Below, one piece after another: positions 1-8,564 of a stretch of DNA of 64,000 nucleotides (within the stretch, counting starts at the first letter, position 1; every line of letters starts with the position of its first letter). The position numbers were made by a program, and so were the translations under genes. Location: NCBI RefSeq assembly GCF_009688965.1, contig NZ_AP021875.1, positions 6,448,001-6,512,000 on the forward strand. Reading direction: 5' to 3'. Under the pieces are notes generated by a model, which was not told the origin of the DNA, searched no databases, and saw only the letters and a program-made list of their open reading frames with translations. The DNA comes from Desulfosarcina widdelii. GTDB lineage: Bacteria > Desulfobacterota > Desulfobacteria > Desulfobacterales > Desulfosarcinaceae.

Positions 1-334
1 GCGGGGCTTTCTGGGTATTCCTGCCGGATGCAATGGATTGCGGCGTCTGCAGCGATGGAACCACTTCCGTCTCAACGCCCTCTTTGTGAGGATGGATGTA
101 GCCAAGCCCCACCCCGAGTCCGTATCCGAAGGCCGGTTCTGTGAGGAAGATCGGCAGCGGCAGCCATTTGCCGGATGAACGTGATTCGTCGTCGGCTTCT
201 GCGGCCTGCGACCCTTGCGATTCGATTTGCGGCGATACCGCGGTGGCCTCCTCCGCACCCGATGGCGCAGGTCCTACCGCAACGGCCAACAATTGAAGCA
301 GCAGAACAATGCCGATCATCAAGCGCCGACCCAC
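1..334 (-). CDS. BamA/TamA-like outer-membrane barrel protein, N-terminal part (runs off window)
   Basis: This frame is open from the left window edge to a GTG at 334 (ATG alternative at 319). It encodes a basic start, a hydrophobic signal sequence (LMIGIVLLLQLLAVAV) and an Ala-rich cleavage region. The motif KWLPLPIFLTEPAFGYGLG follows. It matches the opening of the barrel protein at 3643-4854 (FLPVPILITGPTLGAGGG), so the two are probably paralogs, with a barrel of the surface-antigen type and no visible POTRA repeats in this part. Only about 111 residues are in the window. No convincing Shine-Dalgarno separates the two starts; GTG gives the better signal peptide. Family assignment is inferred from the paralog and the motif. 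Confidence 0.6.
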   Translation of the reverse strand, partial: MGRRLMIGIVLLLQLLAVAVGPAPSGAEEATAVSPQIESQGSQAAEADDESRSSGKWLPLPIFLTEPAFGYGLGVGLGYIHPHKEGVETEVVPSLQTPQSIASGRNTQKAP

Positions 335-440
335 TACCGTATGCGGGGACCATCCGTTTATGGGGTACTTTCGATGAATATGAAAAACCTTTTTATCCAT
401 TCCCGTGATTGCACTGGAGGCTTACATTACCGGCACAGGG

Positions 441-1022
441 TCATTCTTTGGACTTGAAACTGAACTTCTGGCCGCCGACGGACGCTTCGTACATCAAGCC
501 CCCTTTGGCGTGAGTGAATACGACCATGCCTTTGTAATAGTCTGCTTTGGCCTGCTTGCCGGTGGCGGGTCCGGCAGTGGCGCTGGCCGAGGCGCCTTCA
601 CTGCCTGCCTTCGCCTGAACGCCGGCGGTGATCGCTACCGCCGAAGCCGCGGCATCAAACTCGAATTCCCCGCTAATGAATTCCTCATAGGCCCGTTTGT
701 CCTCGAAAAAAATCATCTCGCTGAAGGCCTGGCCGCCGGCCTGAAAACCAACGGACACTTTTATCAGTGAGGCCTCGCCGGTAACTTTACCGCCTTGATA
801 CACATGGCCCTTGCCAAAGGCGCCACCGACGACGAAGCCGCCCTTGCCGATGGTCGGGAAAACCGCATAACCATAGGCACTCGTGAAAAAAGGCGCGACG
901 ACCTGAGATTTTTTATAGATTTCAATTGTGTCTGTAAACTCGTCGGCCTTCACCGACATGGATAGCCCCAACACCACCATCATAACGATCAATACTACGG
1001 GTAGACAAGGTTTTGCTTTCAT
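441..1022 (-). CDS. SYLF/YSC84-type lipid-binding protein, secreted
   Basis: 193 residues. A signal peptide (about 1-26, cleavage near VKA-DEF) is followed by one SYLF domain. Typical features are AYGYAVFPTIGKGGFVVGGA near the start, a glycine-rich repeat core (GKVTGEASLIKVSVGFQ), the aromatic FFEDKRAYEEF and a C-terminal hydrophobic strand region. An Ala/Gly/Ser-rich stretch (about 135-155) is a low-complexity loop. SYLF proteins bind phosphoinositides in eukaryotes; bacterial ones are periplasmic or outer-membrane associated with unknown ligands. AAGGGG lies just upstream of the ATG. It stands between two barrel proteins, consistent with an envelope role. Confidence 0.85.
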   Translation of the reverse strand: MKAKPCLPVVLIVMMVVLGLSMSVKADEFTDTIEIYKKSQVVAPFFTSAYGYAVFPTIGKGGFVVGGAFGKGHVYQGGKVTGEASLIKVSVGFQAGGQAFSEMIFFEDKRAYEEFISGEFEFDAAASAVAITAGVQAKAGSEGASASATAGPATGKQAKADYYKGMVVFTHAKGGLMYEASVGGQKFSFKSKE

Positions 1023-1120
1023 AGAAGGCCCCTTTCATATTTCGATGGATCATATTGGTATCTATCACTTCTCATTTTGTTTTGCTAAAAAAAGCATTTG
1101 TATGCTTAGTTTTCAAAAAC

Positions 1121-2143
1121 CTACTCTAAACGCATACGTGTAATGATTGCTTCCAGCTTCCCGGATTGACGCATGGCCTCGATATCGGAGCGCAGTTTTT
1201 CGGCTGCCGCCGGATCGGGCTCCCCCAAGACAAAACGCATGGGCTCGTCCTTAAAAACAGCATCATCAGCGATCTGGAGGTTGTTTTTGCGAATGATGCC
1301 TTTCAACGTATCCACATAGGCCTGGCCGCGTTCAGAGTAATTCTTCAATCCTTCGGCCAGGGCCAGAGAACTCAGCTTTTTGCCCGCCGCCTTGTTTTCT
1401 GCACGGATGCGACGAAAGTCTTCATATGCCGGATGGGCGCACAAATTAATGAAATAGCCGCGCACGCTGTCGAAAGGCCATTCGAAACTGGCGATGCGGT
1501 GATCGCCTAACTCTTTACGCTGCTGCTCCGGCGTCAATCCCTCGCCACCGAAGGTCCACTGACCGAAAAGGGCATTGCCTTTGACGGCAAACCGAGAGGT
1601 GCCATAACCGCTCTCGTAAGCAGCCTGCCCCAGCGCCAGTCCTGCTGGAATCACATCGAGTTTGTATAGGGCCTGGTCGATGATCTTTCCCAATGCCTTT
1701 GAATCCAACGGCGTGCTGATTTCTTCACGGTTGGCAATGCGCAGCAGGACGGCAATCTCGCAAAGCCACGTTTCATCGCTATCAGCCAACGGGTCCCCCT
1801 TGACAATCGTTGCCTGCATTCGCTGCAGACGTTCGCGGCGATTCAAGACCATGGTATTGGCGTGCACGACCAATGGCAGCATAAACCGATAGAAGAGTTC
1901 CTTTTTAACAGGCACGTTCAACTTCTGGGCAGTTTTCTGCCACCGCTCCGAGATGGCCACGATTAAGGCCCGAGGCACCTCGAGCTGTTCATTGTGCTTC
2001 TCTTCTCCCCAAAAATTCTGGGCTCTAAACCAGTCGATGGTCTCTTCCGGACCAGATAACACAATCACTTCCTGGGCCGGAATCGGCGAAGTCGCCGCAA
2101 ACAACAGGATCCCCGCTAATAAACAACAACAAATTTTATTCAT
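1121..2143 (-). CDS. Bax-like glucosaminidase-domain protein, secreted
   Basis: 340 residues with a signal peptide (about 1-23). The first 160 residues are helical. The glucosaminidase domain of the Bax/FlgJ-C type (about 165-285) contains LGQAAYESGYGTSRF with the probable catalytic Glu177, then GNALFGQW and a later NYSERGQAYVDTL. Such enzymes cleave the N-acetylglucosamine linkages of peptidoglycan in the periplasm. The last 40 residues (RFVLGEPDPAAAEKL and on) form a charged amphipathic tail resembling the C-terminal helix of family-3 solute-binding proteins; this resemblance is weak. The gene stands alone between the SYLF gene and a small secreted protein. Confidence 0.85.
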   Translation of the reverse strand: MNKICCCLLAGILLFAATSPIPAQEVIVLSGPEETIDWFRAQNFWGEEKHNEQLEVPRALIVAISERWQKTAQKLNVPVKKELFYRFMLPLVVHANTMVLNRRERLQRMQATIVKGDPLADSDETWLCEIAVLLRIANREEISTPLDSKALGKIIDQALYKLDVIPAGLALGQAAYESGYGTSRFAVKGNALFGQWTFGGEGLTPEQQRKELGDHRIASFEWPFDSVRGYFINLCAHPAYEDFRRIRAENKAAGKKLSSLALAEGLKNYSERGQAYVDTLKGIIRKNNLQIADDAVFKDEPMRFVLGEPDPAAAEKLRSDIEAMRQSGKLEAIITRMRLE

Positions 2144-2316
2144 AGAAAATTAACCATTTGACCGGTCAACGGTTTTTTGGTTGGGCGGCCCACATTGGTA
2201 TGATCCTGGCCGAAGCCCGGCACGCTTTCATAAGGGCAACAGCGGAGGACTGACAGTCAATAAAGCCATCTTTCCTTTCATCTGAGCATCTCATGCTACC
2301 TGTTTGAGTAGACGCC

Positions 2317-2634
2317 TTATTCGAAATCGACAGTGTAACTTCGCTGCTCGAAACACCCCACGGGAACGTCTCCAGAGTAAGGCTGTGAAGGATCCGGTTT
2401 GGATTGATAACGAATAAACCCATCCTTGGATTCAACTTTTATCTTCTGACCGGCTGCGATTTTTCCTTTCCAGATGATATTCTTGCGGTTGCCGTCTGCA
2501 TCGGCATCGTAGACGATGACCCAGACGTCGTTTTGCTGGGGTGCCAAAATCCAGCAGGTATTGTCATCTGCCACTGCAGATGACGCCAAGAGCAGACTCA
2601 ACACGAAACAGATCGATAACGAAAGTGTTCGCAT
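2317..2634 (-). CDS. small secreted protein, unknown function
   Basis: 105 residues from the ATG at 2634, chosen because AAAGGAGG lies at ideal spacing before it and because it opens directly into a signal peptide (MRTLSLSICFVLSLLLASSAVA). A longer in-frame start lacks both features. The mature part is about 80 residues and predicted mostly beta, with two cysteines (DDNTCWIL and PVGCFEQRS) that could form one disulfide. I do not recognise a family. It lies in the minus-strand envelope run but has its own leader, so it may be transcribed separately. Confidence 0.75.
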   Translation of the reverse strand: MRTLSLSICFVLSLLLASSAVADDNTCWILAPQQNDVWVIVYDADADGNRKNIIWKGKIAAGQKIKVESKDGFIRYQSKPDPSQPYSGDVPVGCFEQRSYTVDFE

Positions 2635-2720
2635 AAAACCTCCTTTATGCCAGTTACGGGGTTGTTGGTCCAAACGCTATCCTTGTGTCATGGGTTCCAC
2701 GTCCTTTTCCACGAAAGCGA

Positions 2721-3410
2721 TTAAAACAGCCGGATAATGAAATCTATCCGCCAGATATCGAAATCGGTGGTTCCAGATGTATCAAAATCGGTCCAGCTCT
2801 TGTTGTAGCTGCCTTGGATACTGAAATACTGGCTGAAATCATATCGGACGCCCAGTCCACCGCCATAGGTCCAATCGCTTTGGGTTTGAGTGGAAACATT
2901 ATCGCTGCAGGAGTATCCCGACCATGGATCGTACCAGCAATAGCCCTCAGTCGGGCCATTATGGATATTGATGTCCCCCCAGGTATAACCGACCATGGCC
3001 GAGATGAAGGGGGTGAAATTTTTATCCATGAAATAATACGTCCCATTCAGTGCAATGGTCGTCGTTTCCATTTCATTCCCATACTGGAATCTCTCACCAT
3101 CACTGCGAACCACAGTGGCGTCATAAGTGCGGGAGTTCCAGTTGAACCATCCGCCCAATTGGAGGCGATTGTTGAAATTATAGCCGGCACCGAAACCAAC
3201 CCCGATATCATCATTGATCTCCGCGCTGGATCCGCCCGGGCCGTCTATGGTGGTGGCCTCGGTATAGGTAATGGGCACATAGAAGTCCCATGTGCCTTCG
3301 CGATCGGCCCTGCGGATGGCGCCTCCAGCCGCCCCGGCCGTTATGGGCATGGCGAAGCCGACGGCGGCCATGAGACAGGCAATCGCCATAAATTTTTTTG
3401 CAGGGGTCAT
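2721..3410 (-). CDS. small outer-membrane beta-barrel protein (OmpW/OmpA-barrel-like)
   Basis: 229 residues from the ATG at 3410 (GGAGA upstream, followed by a clear signal peptide ending TAGAAG). The mature chain has alternating amphipathic strands typical of an 8-stranded barrel: GVGFGAGYNFNNRLQLGGWF, FTPFISAMVGYTWGD, YGGGLGVRYDFSQYFSIQG, and a terminal strand ending in Phe (IDFIIRLF), the usual BAM signal. A Tyr/Trp-rich loop with two Cys (EGYCWYDPWSGYSCSD) could form an extracellular disulfide. It is clearly paralogous to 8565-9260. Function is unknown; small barrels of this kind may act as porins or structural proteins. Confidence 0.82.
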   Translation of the reverse strand: MTPAKKFMAIACLMAAVGFAMPITAGAAGGAIRRADREGTWDFYVPITYTEATTIDGPGGSSAEINDDIGVGFGAGYNFNNRLQLGGWFNWNSRTYDATVVRSDGERFQYGNEMETTTIALNGTYYFMDKNFTPFISAMVGYTWGDINIHNGPTEGYCWYDPWSGYSCSDNVSTQTQSDWTYGGGLGVRYDFSQYFSIQGSYNKSWTDFDTSGTTDFDIWRIDFIIRLF

Positions 3411-3642
3411 TTGTTCGTCTCCTTGTCTGGGATATTTTGGGAAGCTACCATTGTGACCGTCTGTGAAGCAGGATTTCAAACGTATTAAAACCGACAGAAT
3501 GCCTATTCGAAGTTCAATATTGGATATTCGATTTTCGATGTTCATTGGTGGCTTGAATTTTGTCCTTTTCCAGGGAAGCTTCATCAAACAATACGCTCTG
3601 AGGGTGGTCGGTAATTTCTCGTCGGCATCGGGCGTCGAAACG

Positions 3643-4854
3643 TCAGAAGAAAGAATTCCATGCGCTGCCGACCGTGATGTAGAAGGCGGTATCTTCCGGT
3701 CCCCAGGCAACGTCAGCCCCGACTTGCATGCCGAACTTGCGTGCGATCTCGTAGCGGAAGCCAATTCCTTTGGATGAGCGCCAGTCCGCATCCGAGAAAT
3801 CGACCTTTTGCCTCAGCTTGTTTTTCCCAAAGGCCTTGCCGGTGCCAATAAAACCGATCAGATGCCAGCGCTGGTAGACGCGCCAGTTCAGTTCGGCTTC
3901 GCCAACGGCCACGTGCTGCCCCTGATACCGCTTGTTGGCAATGCCGCGAATCTGCACCGAGGGATAGATGAAAAACGGGGCATCGCTGCCGACCGTATCC
4001 CCTTGCACCCTCAGCGCCAGATCGAAGTCGTCGAACAGGTGCAGGTATTTGAAGACCTTGCCGCTGTACGCCATAAAGTCATCGTCGCTGCCCAGCCAAT
4101 CCGCGTAGGTTCTGGCGACCAGCTTGCCGTACATCCCCCGGGTCGGCGTGAAGATGGTGTCGCGGCTGTCGTATTCGAGAACGGCGGCCAATCCGCTTAG
4201 GGCGTAATTGCCGTTGATCAGATCCTCCACCTGCGGCAACGCTTGGTTTTCGAAGGATGCATCGAGTTTGAGGTAGAGGTAGTTGGCCCCGAGCAGGAAA
4301 TCGCTTTTGCCCAGGCGCAACTTGGCTTCCTCGTAGAAGGACCAACCCTCCAGATTCACGTCGACCGTGTACTCCCTGCCGTCGATGTTTGGGTAGAAGT
4401 CCAGGTTTACGTCCGGGCGGCCTACGGCGGTGGTGGTGCGCAGGCGATCGTCGAACCAGAAGCCCAGGTTGTAAGCACCCGCAATTTTAGAACCGTTCTC
4501 GGTCGCAGCGGCGGCAACCCCGGTGATGGTAGGCGGCACATGACGACCGTTCGGGGCTACGGTCCCGGTCAGGCCGCCGTGCAGGAACATCAGGTTCAGC
4601 CCGCCGCCGGCACCGAGGGTCGGGCCGGTGATGAGAATGGGCACGGGCAGAAACCCGTGGCGGGACGCCAGAAAGTTGCTGATGTCGAACTGACCGTCCT
4701 TCTCATCGTGGAACAGGGTTGGATCCAACCATCCATGGCGTTCTTTGTCCTGGATCGCATCTGTATCCTTGCTTTCTTCGGCAGCGTCTGCGGAAATTGC
4801 TATCCAGTTCAACAGCAAGCAGACGATGCTACACAAAATAAATGTTCTCAACAT
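3643..4854 (-). CDS. BamA/TamA-family outer-membrane barrel protein
   Basis: 403 residues with a signal peptide (about 1-24). It resembles bacterial surface-antigen (D15-like) barrels that lack POTRA repeats. GFLPVPILITGPTLGAGGG begins the barrel, followed by repeated strand pairs, YDSRDTIFTPTRGMYGKL (the typical DxRD..PTRG motif of this superfamily), NWRVYQRWHLIGFIGTGKAF, and GIGFRYEIARKFGMQVGADV before a final strand ending SFF. A paralog starts at the left window edge and a decayed third copy lies at 9564-9767. Substrate or partner is unknown; proteins of this group are often encoded with sulfatases and secreted HAD phosphatases, as here. Confidence 0.85.
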   Translation of the reverse strand: MLRTFILCSIVCLLLNWIAISADAAEESKDTDAIQDKERHGWLDPTLFHDEKDGQFDISNFLASRHGFLPVPILITGPTLGAGGGLNLMFLHGGLTGTVAPNGRHVPPTITGVAAAATENGSKIAGAYNLGFWFDDRLRTTTAVGRPDVNLDFYPNIDGREYTVDVNLEGWSFYEEAKLRLGKSDFLLGANYLYLKLDASFENQALPQVEDLINGNYALSGLAAVLEYDSRDTIFTPTRGMYGKLVARTYADWLGSDDDFMAYSGKVFKYLHLFDDFDLALRVQGDTVGSDAPFFIYPSVQIRGIANKRYQGQHVAVGEAELNWRVYQRWHLIGFIGTGKAFGKNKLRQKVDFSDADWRSSKGIGFRYEIARKFGMQVGADVAWGPEDTAFYITVGSAWNSFF

Positions 4855-4928
4855 ACGCTCCCAGATTCTAAATCATAGGTGAGGTTGACTTGTAATGGAT
4901 TTGTCCGCATTATTTTCCCTTGCATGAA

Positions 4929-5336
4929 TTACTGCCGAGTCATGCGAACAAAGATCACGTCATAGTTCTGCCGTTGGACGGCTTGGTAATAAGTGCCGAG
5001 CAGGATGTCTTTCTCGGGATCGTAGATCAGGGTATAGGTCGAACCGGGATAACCGACGTCGCTGAGTTCAAGAAAAATTTTGAGATATCCCTTCAGCGTG
5101 GACGCGTTGGCCTGGGAGACATTGATTGTGCGCGGATTGAGATAACGGGCGTCGATGCTGCCATCCGGCTCCACCTGCCGGACATCGATTACATAACCGC
5201 CGTCGATGCGCTGCCAGCGGCCGATCAACGGACGGTAGTCGGCGGCGCAACCAATCCCGGCGGTGGCAATGAGTGCCAGCCATCCCGTGAGCAACAAGAC
5301 CAACGCACGTAAAGCGCTTTTGCACCGGCATTTCAT
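4929..5336 (-). CDS. secreted protein of unknown function
   Basis: 135 residues with a signal peptide (cleavage around IGCAAD). The mature 103 residues look all-beta and lipocalin-like in style: PLIGRWQRIDGGYVIDVRQV, then ARYLNPRTINVSQA, then STYTLIYDPEKDILLGTYYQA and FVRMTRQ. These features fit a small periplasmic domain with a central G-x-W strand, but I cannot name the family. Only 13 bases separate it from the start of the upstream coiled-coil gene's stop codon, so the two are probably co-transcribed. Confidence 0.72.
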   Translation of the reverse strand: MKCRCKSALRALVLLLTGWLALIATAGIGCAADYRPLIGRWQRIDGGYVIDVRQVEPDGSIDARYLNPRTINVSQANASTLKGYLKIFLELSDVGYPGSTYTLIYDPEKDILLGTYYQAVQRQNYDVIFVRMTRQ

Positions 5337-5349
5337 GCTAATTTCTCCT

Positions 5350-5730
5350 TCATTGGTTAAAGTAGGCTTTGGGATCGCTGTTCAGCTGATCGAGCTTGCT
5401 TTCCAGTTCCTTAAGCTGGTTCTCCCGCATTCCCTCGGTAAAGTTGGGACCCAGTCCTCGCGCCCGGACATTGTTCATCTCGGTTTTGAGTCGCTTGCGT
5501 TCCGCCTGTACGCGTTTGTCATCAGCAGAAGATGCCTTTTCTTCCGCCTGTTTCGCTGCCTCGCGTTGTTCTTTTTGTTTCTGCTGCACATATTCGTCCG
5601 CCTCGCGTGTCGCCTCTTCAACCATTTTGTCATAGGCTTGCCGCTGTTCATCGGCGGCGAGAAGCGGATTCACTATTCCACCAGACAGAATTGCCAGTAA
5701 GAAAAAGCCAAGACATGCCGTTGTTTTCAC
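5350..5730 (-). CDS. secreted coiled-coil protein, unknown function
   Basis: 126 residues from the GTG at 5730, chosen because AAGGAGG precedes it at good spacing and a signal peptide starts directly (VKTTACLGFFLLAILSGG). A longer ATG start adds 25 residues without a ribosome site. The mature chain is highly charged with a long heptad-like helix (about 35-85, rich in Glu, Lys, Gln, Ala), then a conserved-looking GPNFTEGMRENQLKELESKL. It probably works in the periplasm with the next gene downstream (4929-5336). No family recognised. Confidence 0.68.
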   Translation of the reverse strand: MKTTACLGFFLLAILSGGIVNPLLAADEQRQAYDKMVEEATREADEYVQQKQKEQREAAKQAEEKASSADDKRVQAERKRLKTEMNNVRARGLGPNFTEGMRENQLKELESKLDQLNSDPKAYFNQ

Positions 5731-5817
5731 TGAACGCCTCCTTGATGGGATGGGTTCCTTGTCCGTTTCAGCGGCGAGTGCCTGCAGATGGGTTGGCGCA
5801 CCCATCCGATTGTCTGC

Positions 5818-6951
5818 CTAACTGGCCGGCACGGCAAAAAGCGTGATGAAGCCCAGTGCCATTGCCACCAATAAAATATGGAATTTCTGGATCGGACTTT
5901 TACTGACGCTGAACGCCACCAGGCACTGCAGCGTGTAATAAAAGGCAAAGGCCCGGGATGCCAACGCCAGGACCGTCAACGTGTTGAAGAACGCCACCAG
6001 GATGGCGACGCCGCAGATCAGCAGATACGCGTGGCGGGGATCCACATGCTGCCTGGTGGCCTCGACCATGTTGCCCCCGCCCCCGATTGTATCCTCCACA
6101 GCAGCACTGAATTGGCTCAACACCACCGCGATGACCAGCGGCACCGGCAACAGCGCCGATGCTTTACCGGCGAGCATGATCAGGGCATTGTCCTGGACCT
6201 TTTCACCGAGGAAATGCATCAGCGGTGTCGCCAACAAAATGAAAACCACATAAACCACCGTAGAGAGGATCTGAGACAGCCGGCACGATCGGATGCGGGT
6301 GTCCGTATCGAACTCTTCCTCGAGGTAGCGCGAGGTCTCGAATCCCTGGACAACGATGAGCGTTCCACCCACAAGCGTGAGGATTTGCCACCAGCCGTGC
6401 TCCGGCATGTTGGGCATTTGAATGCCGGTTCCGTTGACGGTGTTGATATCGAAAACGGCAAAACCGGCCAGCAGGGCGACAATGATCAGCAGGGTGACCC
6501 CAAGGGCAATCTTTTCGAGGTTCTGCAGCATGTCGAGCCCTTCGGTATAGCCGACAATGCCGATGACGCCGATAACCGCTACGGTGACGATGTGCTCACC
6601 GATGGGCGTGTCCATGTCCAACCCGCCAAGCAGAAAGGATGCGAGAATTCGGATATACAGGCACACGGAAATGGCATACGCCACGACCAGCGCCAAGTCG
6701 GACGTCTTCTCCAGGAGGACGGCGCGTTCTGGCGTGGTTCCCGCTTCGAGCATGGGCTCGGTATGGCGAATGTTGAATCGAATCACACTGCCCACGGCGT
6801 AGGCCAGACCGCATACGCAGATCATGGCCAGCCAGGCATACGGTCCCACAGCGCCGGCGGAGATCGGGACAATCACCAGAAAACCGCTGCCAAAGATCGA
6901 CGCCAAAGGGGTGGCCGTGGCGCTCATCATTTTTTTCGTATTTCCGATCAC
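5818..6951 (-). CDS. polytopic membrane protein, APC-superfamily-like transporter
   Basis: 377 residues from a GTG whose GTGA overlaps the stop of the DUF202 gene upstream, a classic coupling signal. About 10-11 hydrophobic segments can be seen, with TPLASIFGSGFLVIVPI at the N-terminus (the unwound helix-1 style of APC transporters) and VVQGFETSRYLEEEFD in the middle, where APC proteins have their F-E-x-x motif. The assignment to amino-acid/polyamine-type permeases is by this pattern only; the substrate is unknown. It forms a two-gene unit with DUF202. Confidence 0.7.
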   Translation of the reverse strand: MIGNTKKMMSATATPLASIFGSGFLVIVPISAGAVGPYAWLAMICVCGLAYAVGSVIRFNIRHTEPMLEAGTTPERAVLLEKTSDLALVVAYAISVCLYIRILASFLLGGLDMDTPIGEHIVTVAVIGVIGIVGYTEGLDMLQNLEKIALGVTLLIIVALLAGFAVFDINTVNGTGIQMPNMPEHGWWQILTLVGGTLIVVQGFETSRYLEEEFDTDTRIRSCRLSQILSTVVYVVFILLATPLMHFLGEKVQDNALIMLAGKASALLPVPLVIAVVLSQFSAAVEDTIGGGGNMVEATRQHVDPRHAYLLICGVAILVAFFNTLTVLALASRAFAFYYTLQCLVAFSVSKSPIQKFHILLVAMALGFITLFAVPAS

Positions 6952-7250
6952 AGCCCCATTTCTTTTTCGGCTGCCTTTTGATCTTCCGGCGTGACAGCCT
7001 TCAAGATTCTTTTGACATGCCTGTACCGGTGTGTACCCCAAATCAAAAAAGCGCAGGCAAGACCGATAAAAATCCACCCGATCACATCGTAAGCCAGGTG
7101 ATCCAGATATTTGATCAAACCGATTCCTGCAGCGCAAAACGCCAATGATGTTCTGAAAAATGCGAGCATTGTTCTATCATTGGCCATAATGGTGCGGCCA
7201 ATGGTCAGAAGATTGGAAGGATCGTGTTTGGAGCTGTCTGAATTCTCCAT
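6948..7250 (-). CDS. DUF202 (YidH-like) small inner-membrane protein
   Basis: 100 residues. The DUF202 signature NDRTMLAFFRTSLAFCAAGI occupies about 24-43 and contains the family's Arg and Phe residues. A second transmembrane helix follows (VIGWIFIGLACAFLIWG), then a charged cytoplasmic tail. DUF202 proteins are inner-membrane proteins of unknown function. The stop codon overlaps the GTG start of the permease gene downstream, so the two products are made together and may interact. Confidence 0.88.
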   Translation of the reverse strand: MENSDSSKHDPSNLLTIGRTIMANDRTMLAFFRTSLAFCAAGIGLIKYLDHLAYDVIGWIFIGLACAFLIWGTHRYRHVKRILKAVTPEDQKAAEKEMGL

Positions 7251-7391
7251 TTTTCGCTCTGAATTTTGTAATTACCCTCCCGGCCGGCCCTTGCTTTCTC
7301 TATCTTTGTTTTGACTGCCAAGAGGTTGAAGCTGTCGGCGCGCTGCGTGGGCGGATGGTTTTACGGCGAAGCCTTGGACAGCTTCCCCATC

Positions 7392-8390
7392 TTATCGGTC
7401 GGGAAAGATAGCCTTCCAATCCTTCTTCATATTGACAACTGTCCAGCCATTCGCATTGGCTTTATCGAGCGCTTTGTCCAGCGTGCCGATGTGTGATTTG
7501 CGGTCGTATGCCCATTCACGGTCGGCATCGGTGTGATGGACCAGGAGCGCGAACCGCTCACCGTCTCCGGCAGTGGCCCATTGGAGCATCTGCAGATCGC
7601 CGTCGGAGTTGCCGAAGGCCGCAATGGGCCGGCGTCCGATGTGCGTGTTGATGCCGACGGGTTTGCCTTCCTTGTCGTCAATGAAGTTTATCTTCGGCAG
7701 CCGCACGAGCACCGGTCCGTCGGCACGCATCTCGAACCTGGTCTGGATGCTGCTGCCGACGACCTGCTCGGGAGGGATGCCATAGACGGCCTCGGTCCAG
7801 GGCCGCATGAACTCGATGCCGCCGCCGGAAACGATGAAGGTCTTGAAGTCGTTCGCCCGCAGGTAGCTGAGCAGTTCCAGCATGGGCTGAAAGACCATCT
7901 CGGTATAGCGCCTACCGGTTTTGGGATGCTTGGACGTGGCGATCCAGTCCTTGACGATCTTCTCGAACTCCGTCGTAGTCATCCCCGCGTGGGTGGCCAT
8001 GACGATCTCGAGAATCGCTTTTTCCCCGCCGGAAAGTGCTGCCTTCACATCCCCCTTAAGAAGCGATGCAAAGGGTTCTTTGTCTTTCCATTCGGGATGC
8101 TGGGGTGCGAGTATCTTGACCCGGTCCAGGGCGAAGAACAACTGAAAATACATCGGCTGTTCGCTCCACAGCGTGCCGTCGTTGTCGAAGGTGGCGATCC
8201 GATCGGCGACAGGCACGAAGTCGGGGGATCCTGACGTCGTCACCTTTTCCACAAACCTCAAAATAGACTGTTTGGTTTGGCCGTCGTTCCAGGATGGCAG
8301 CGGGTCCGTGGCCTGGGCTACCGCCAGGCCACCACAGACAAGTATAAAAATAATAGTGAATAGACAGAATGAAGCAAGTTTCAATCTCAT
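7392..8390 (-). CDS. secreted HAD-superfamily phosphatase
   Basis: 332 residues from the ATG at 8390 (GAGGAGG upstream, signal peptide to about residue 24). HAD motifs are present: motif I ATFDNDGTLW with the nucleophile and acid Asp pair, motif II FKTFIVSGGG, a Lys region before it, and motif III/IV FGNSDGDLQML. A helical cap lies between motifs I and II (about 80-170). The family hydrolyses phosphomonoesters through an aspartyl-phosphate; export points to a periplasmic substrate. Similar secreted HAD proteins are found near arylsulfatases and BamA-like barrels. The gene is monocistronic, with short flanks on both sides. Confidence 0.88.
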   Translation of the reverse strand: MRLKLASFCLFTIIFILVCGGLAVAQATDPLPSWNDGQTKQSILRFVEKVTTSGSPDFVPVADRIATFDNDGTLWSEQPMYFQLFFALDRVKILAPQHPEWKDKEPFASLLKGDVKAALSGGEKAILEIVMATHAGMTTTEFEKIVKDWIATSKHPKTGRRYTEMVFQPMLELLSYLRANDFKTFIVSGGGIEFMRPWTEAVYGIPPEQVVGSSIQTRFEMRADGPVLVRLPKINFIDDKEGKPVGINTHIGRRPIAAFGNSDGDLQMLQWATAGDGERFALLVHHTDADREWAYDRKSHIGTLDKALDKANANGWTVVNMKKDWKAIFPDR

Positions 8391-8564
8391 TGGGTTGTCG
8401 TCCTCCTCTAACGTCTTAAACATCGCTCCTGTTCAGTATGCGGGTTCCCACCTATGGAATTTTTCATGATAATCGTCCATGGTATCCAGAAACCATGTGA
8501 AGGTATTGAGCTATCCTGACGAACTCCCCCGGGTCTTCCGCCGCTCACCGGTTTCAGTAGCGAT

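Noticed and set aside
2685..3488. 267-codon plus-strand frame opposite the small barrel gene
   Set aside because: The minus strand has a signal peptide, ribosome site and a paralog with the same frame. The plus frame is Ile/Gly repetitive, the usual reverse image of a beta-barrel gene.
4243..4878. 211-codon plus-strand frame opposite the BamA-like gene
   Set aside because: No domain or ribosome site; the minus strand is a clear barrel gene.
5878..6981. 367-codon plus-strand frame opposite the permease
   Set aside because: The translation is rich in His, Arg, Gln and Asp with no hydrophobic core or motif. The opposite strand encodes a normal polytopic membrane protein coupled to DUF202.
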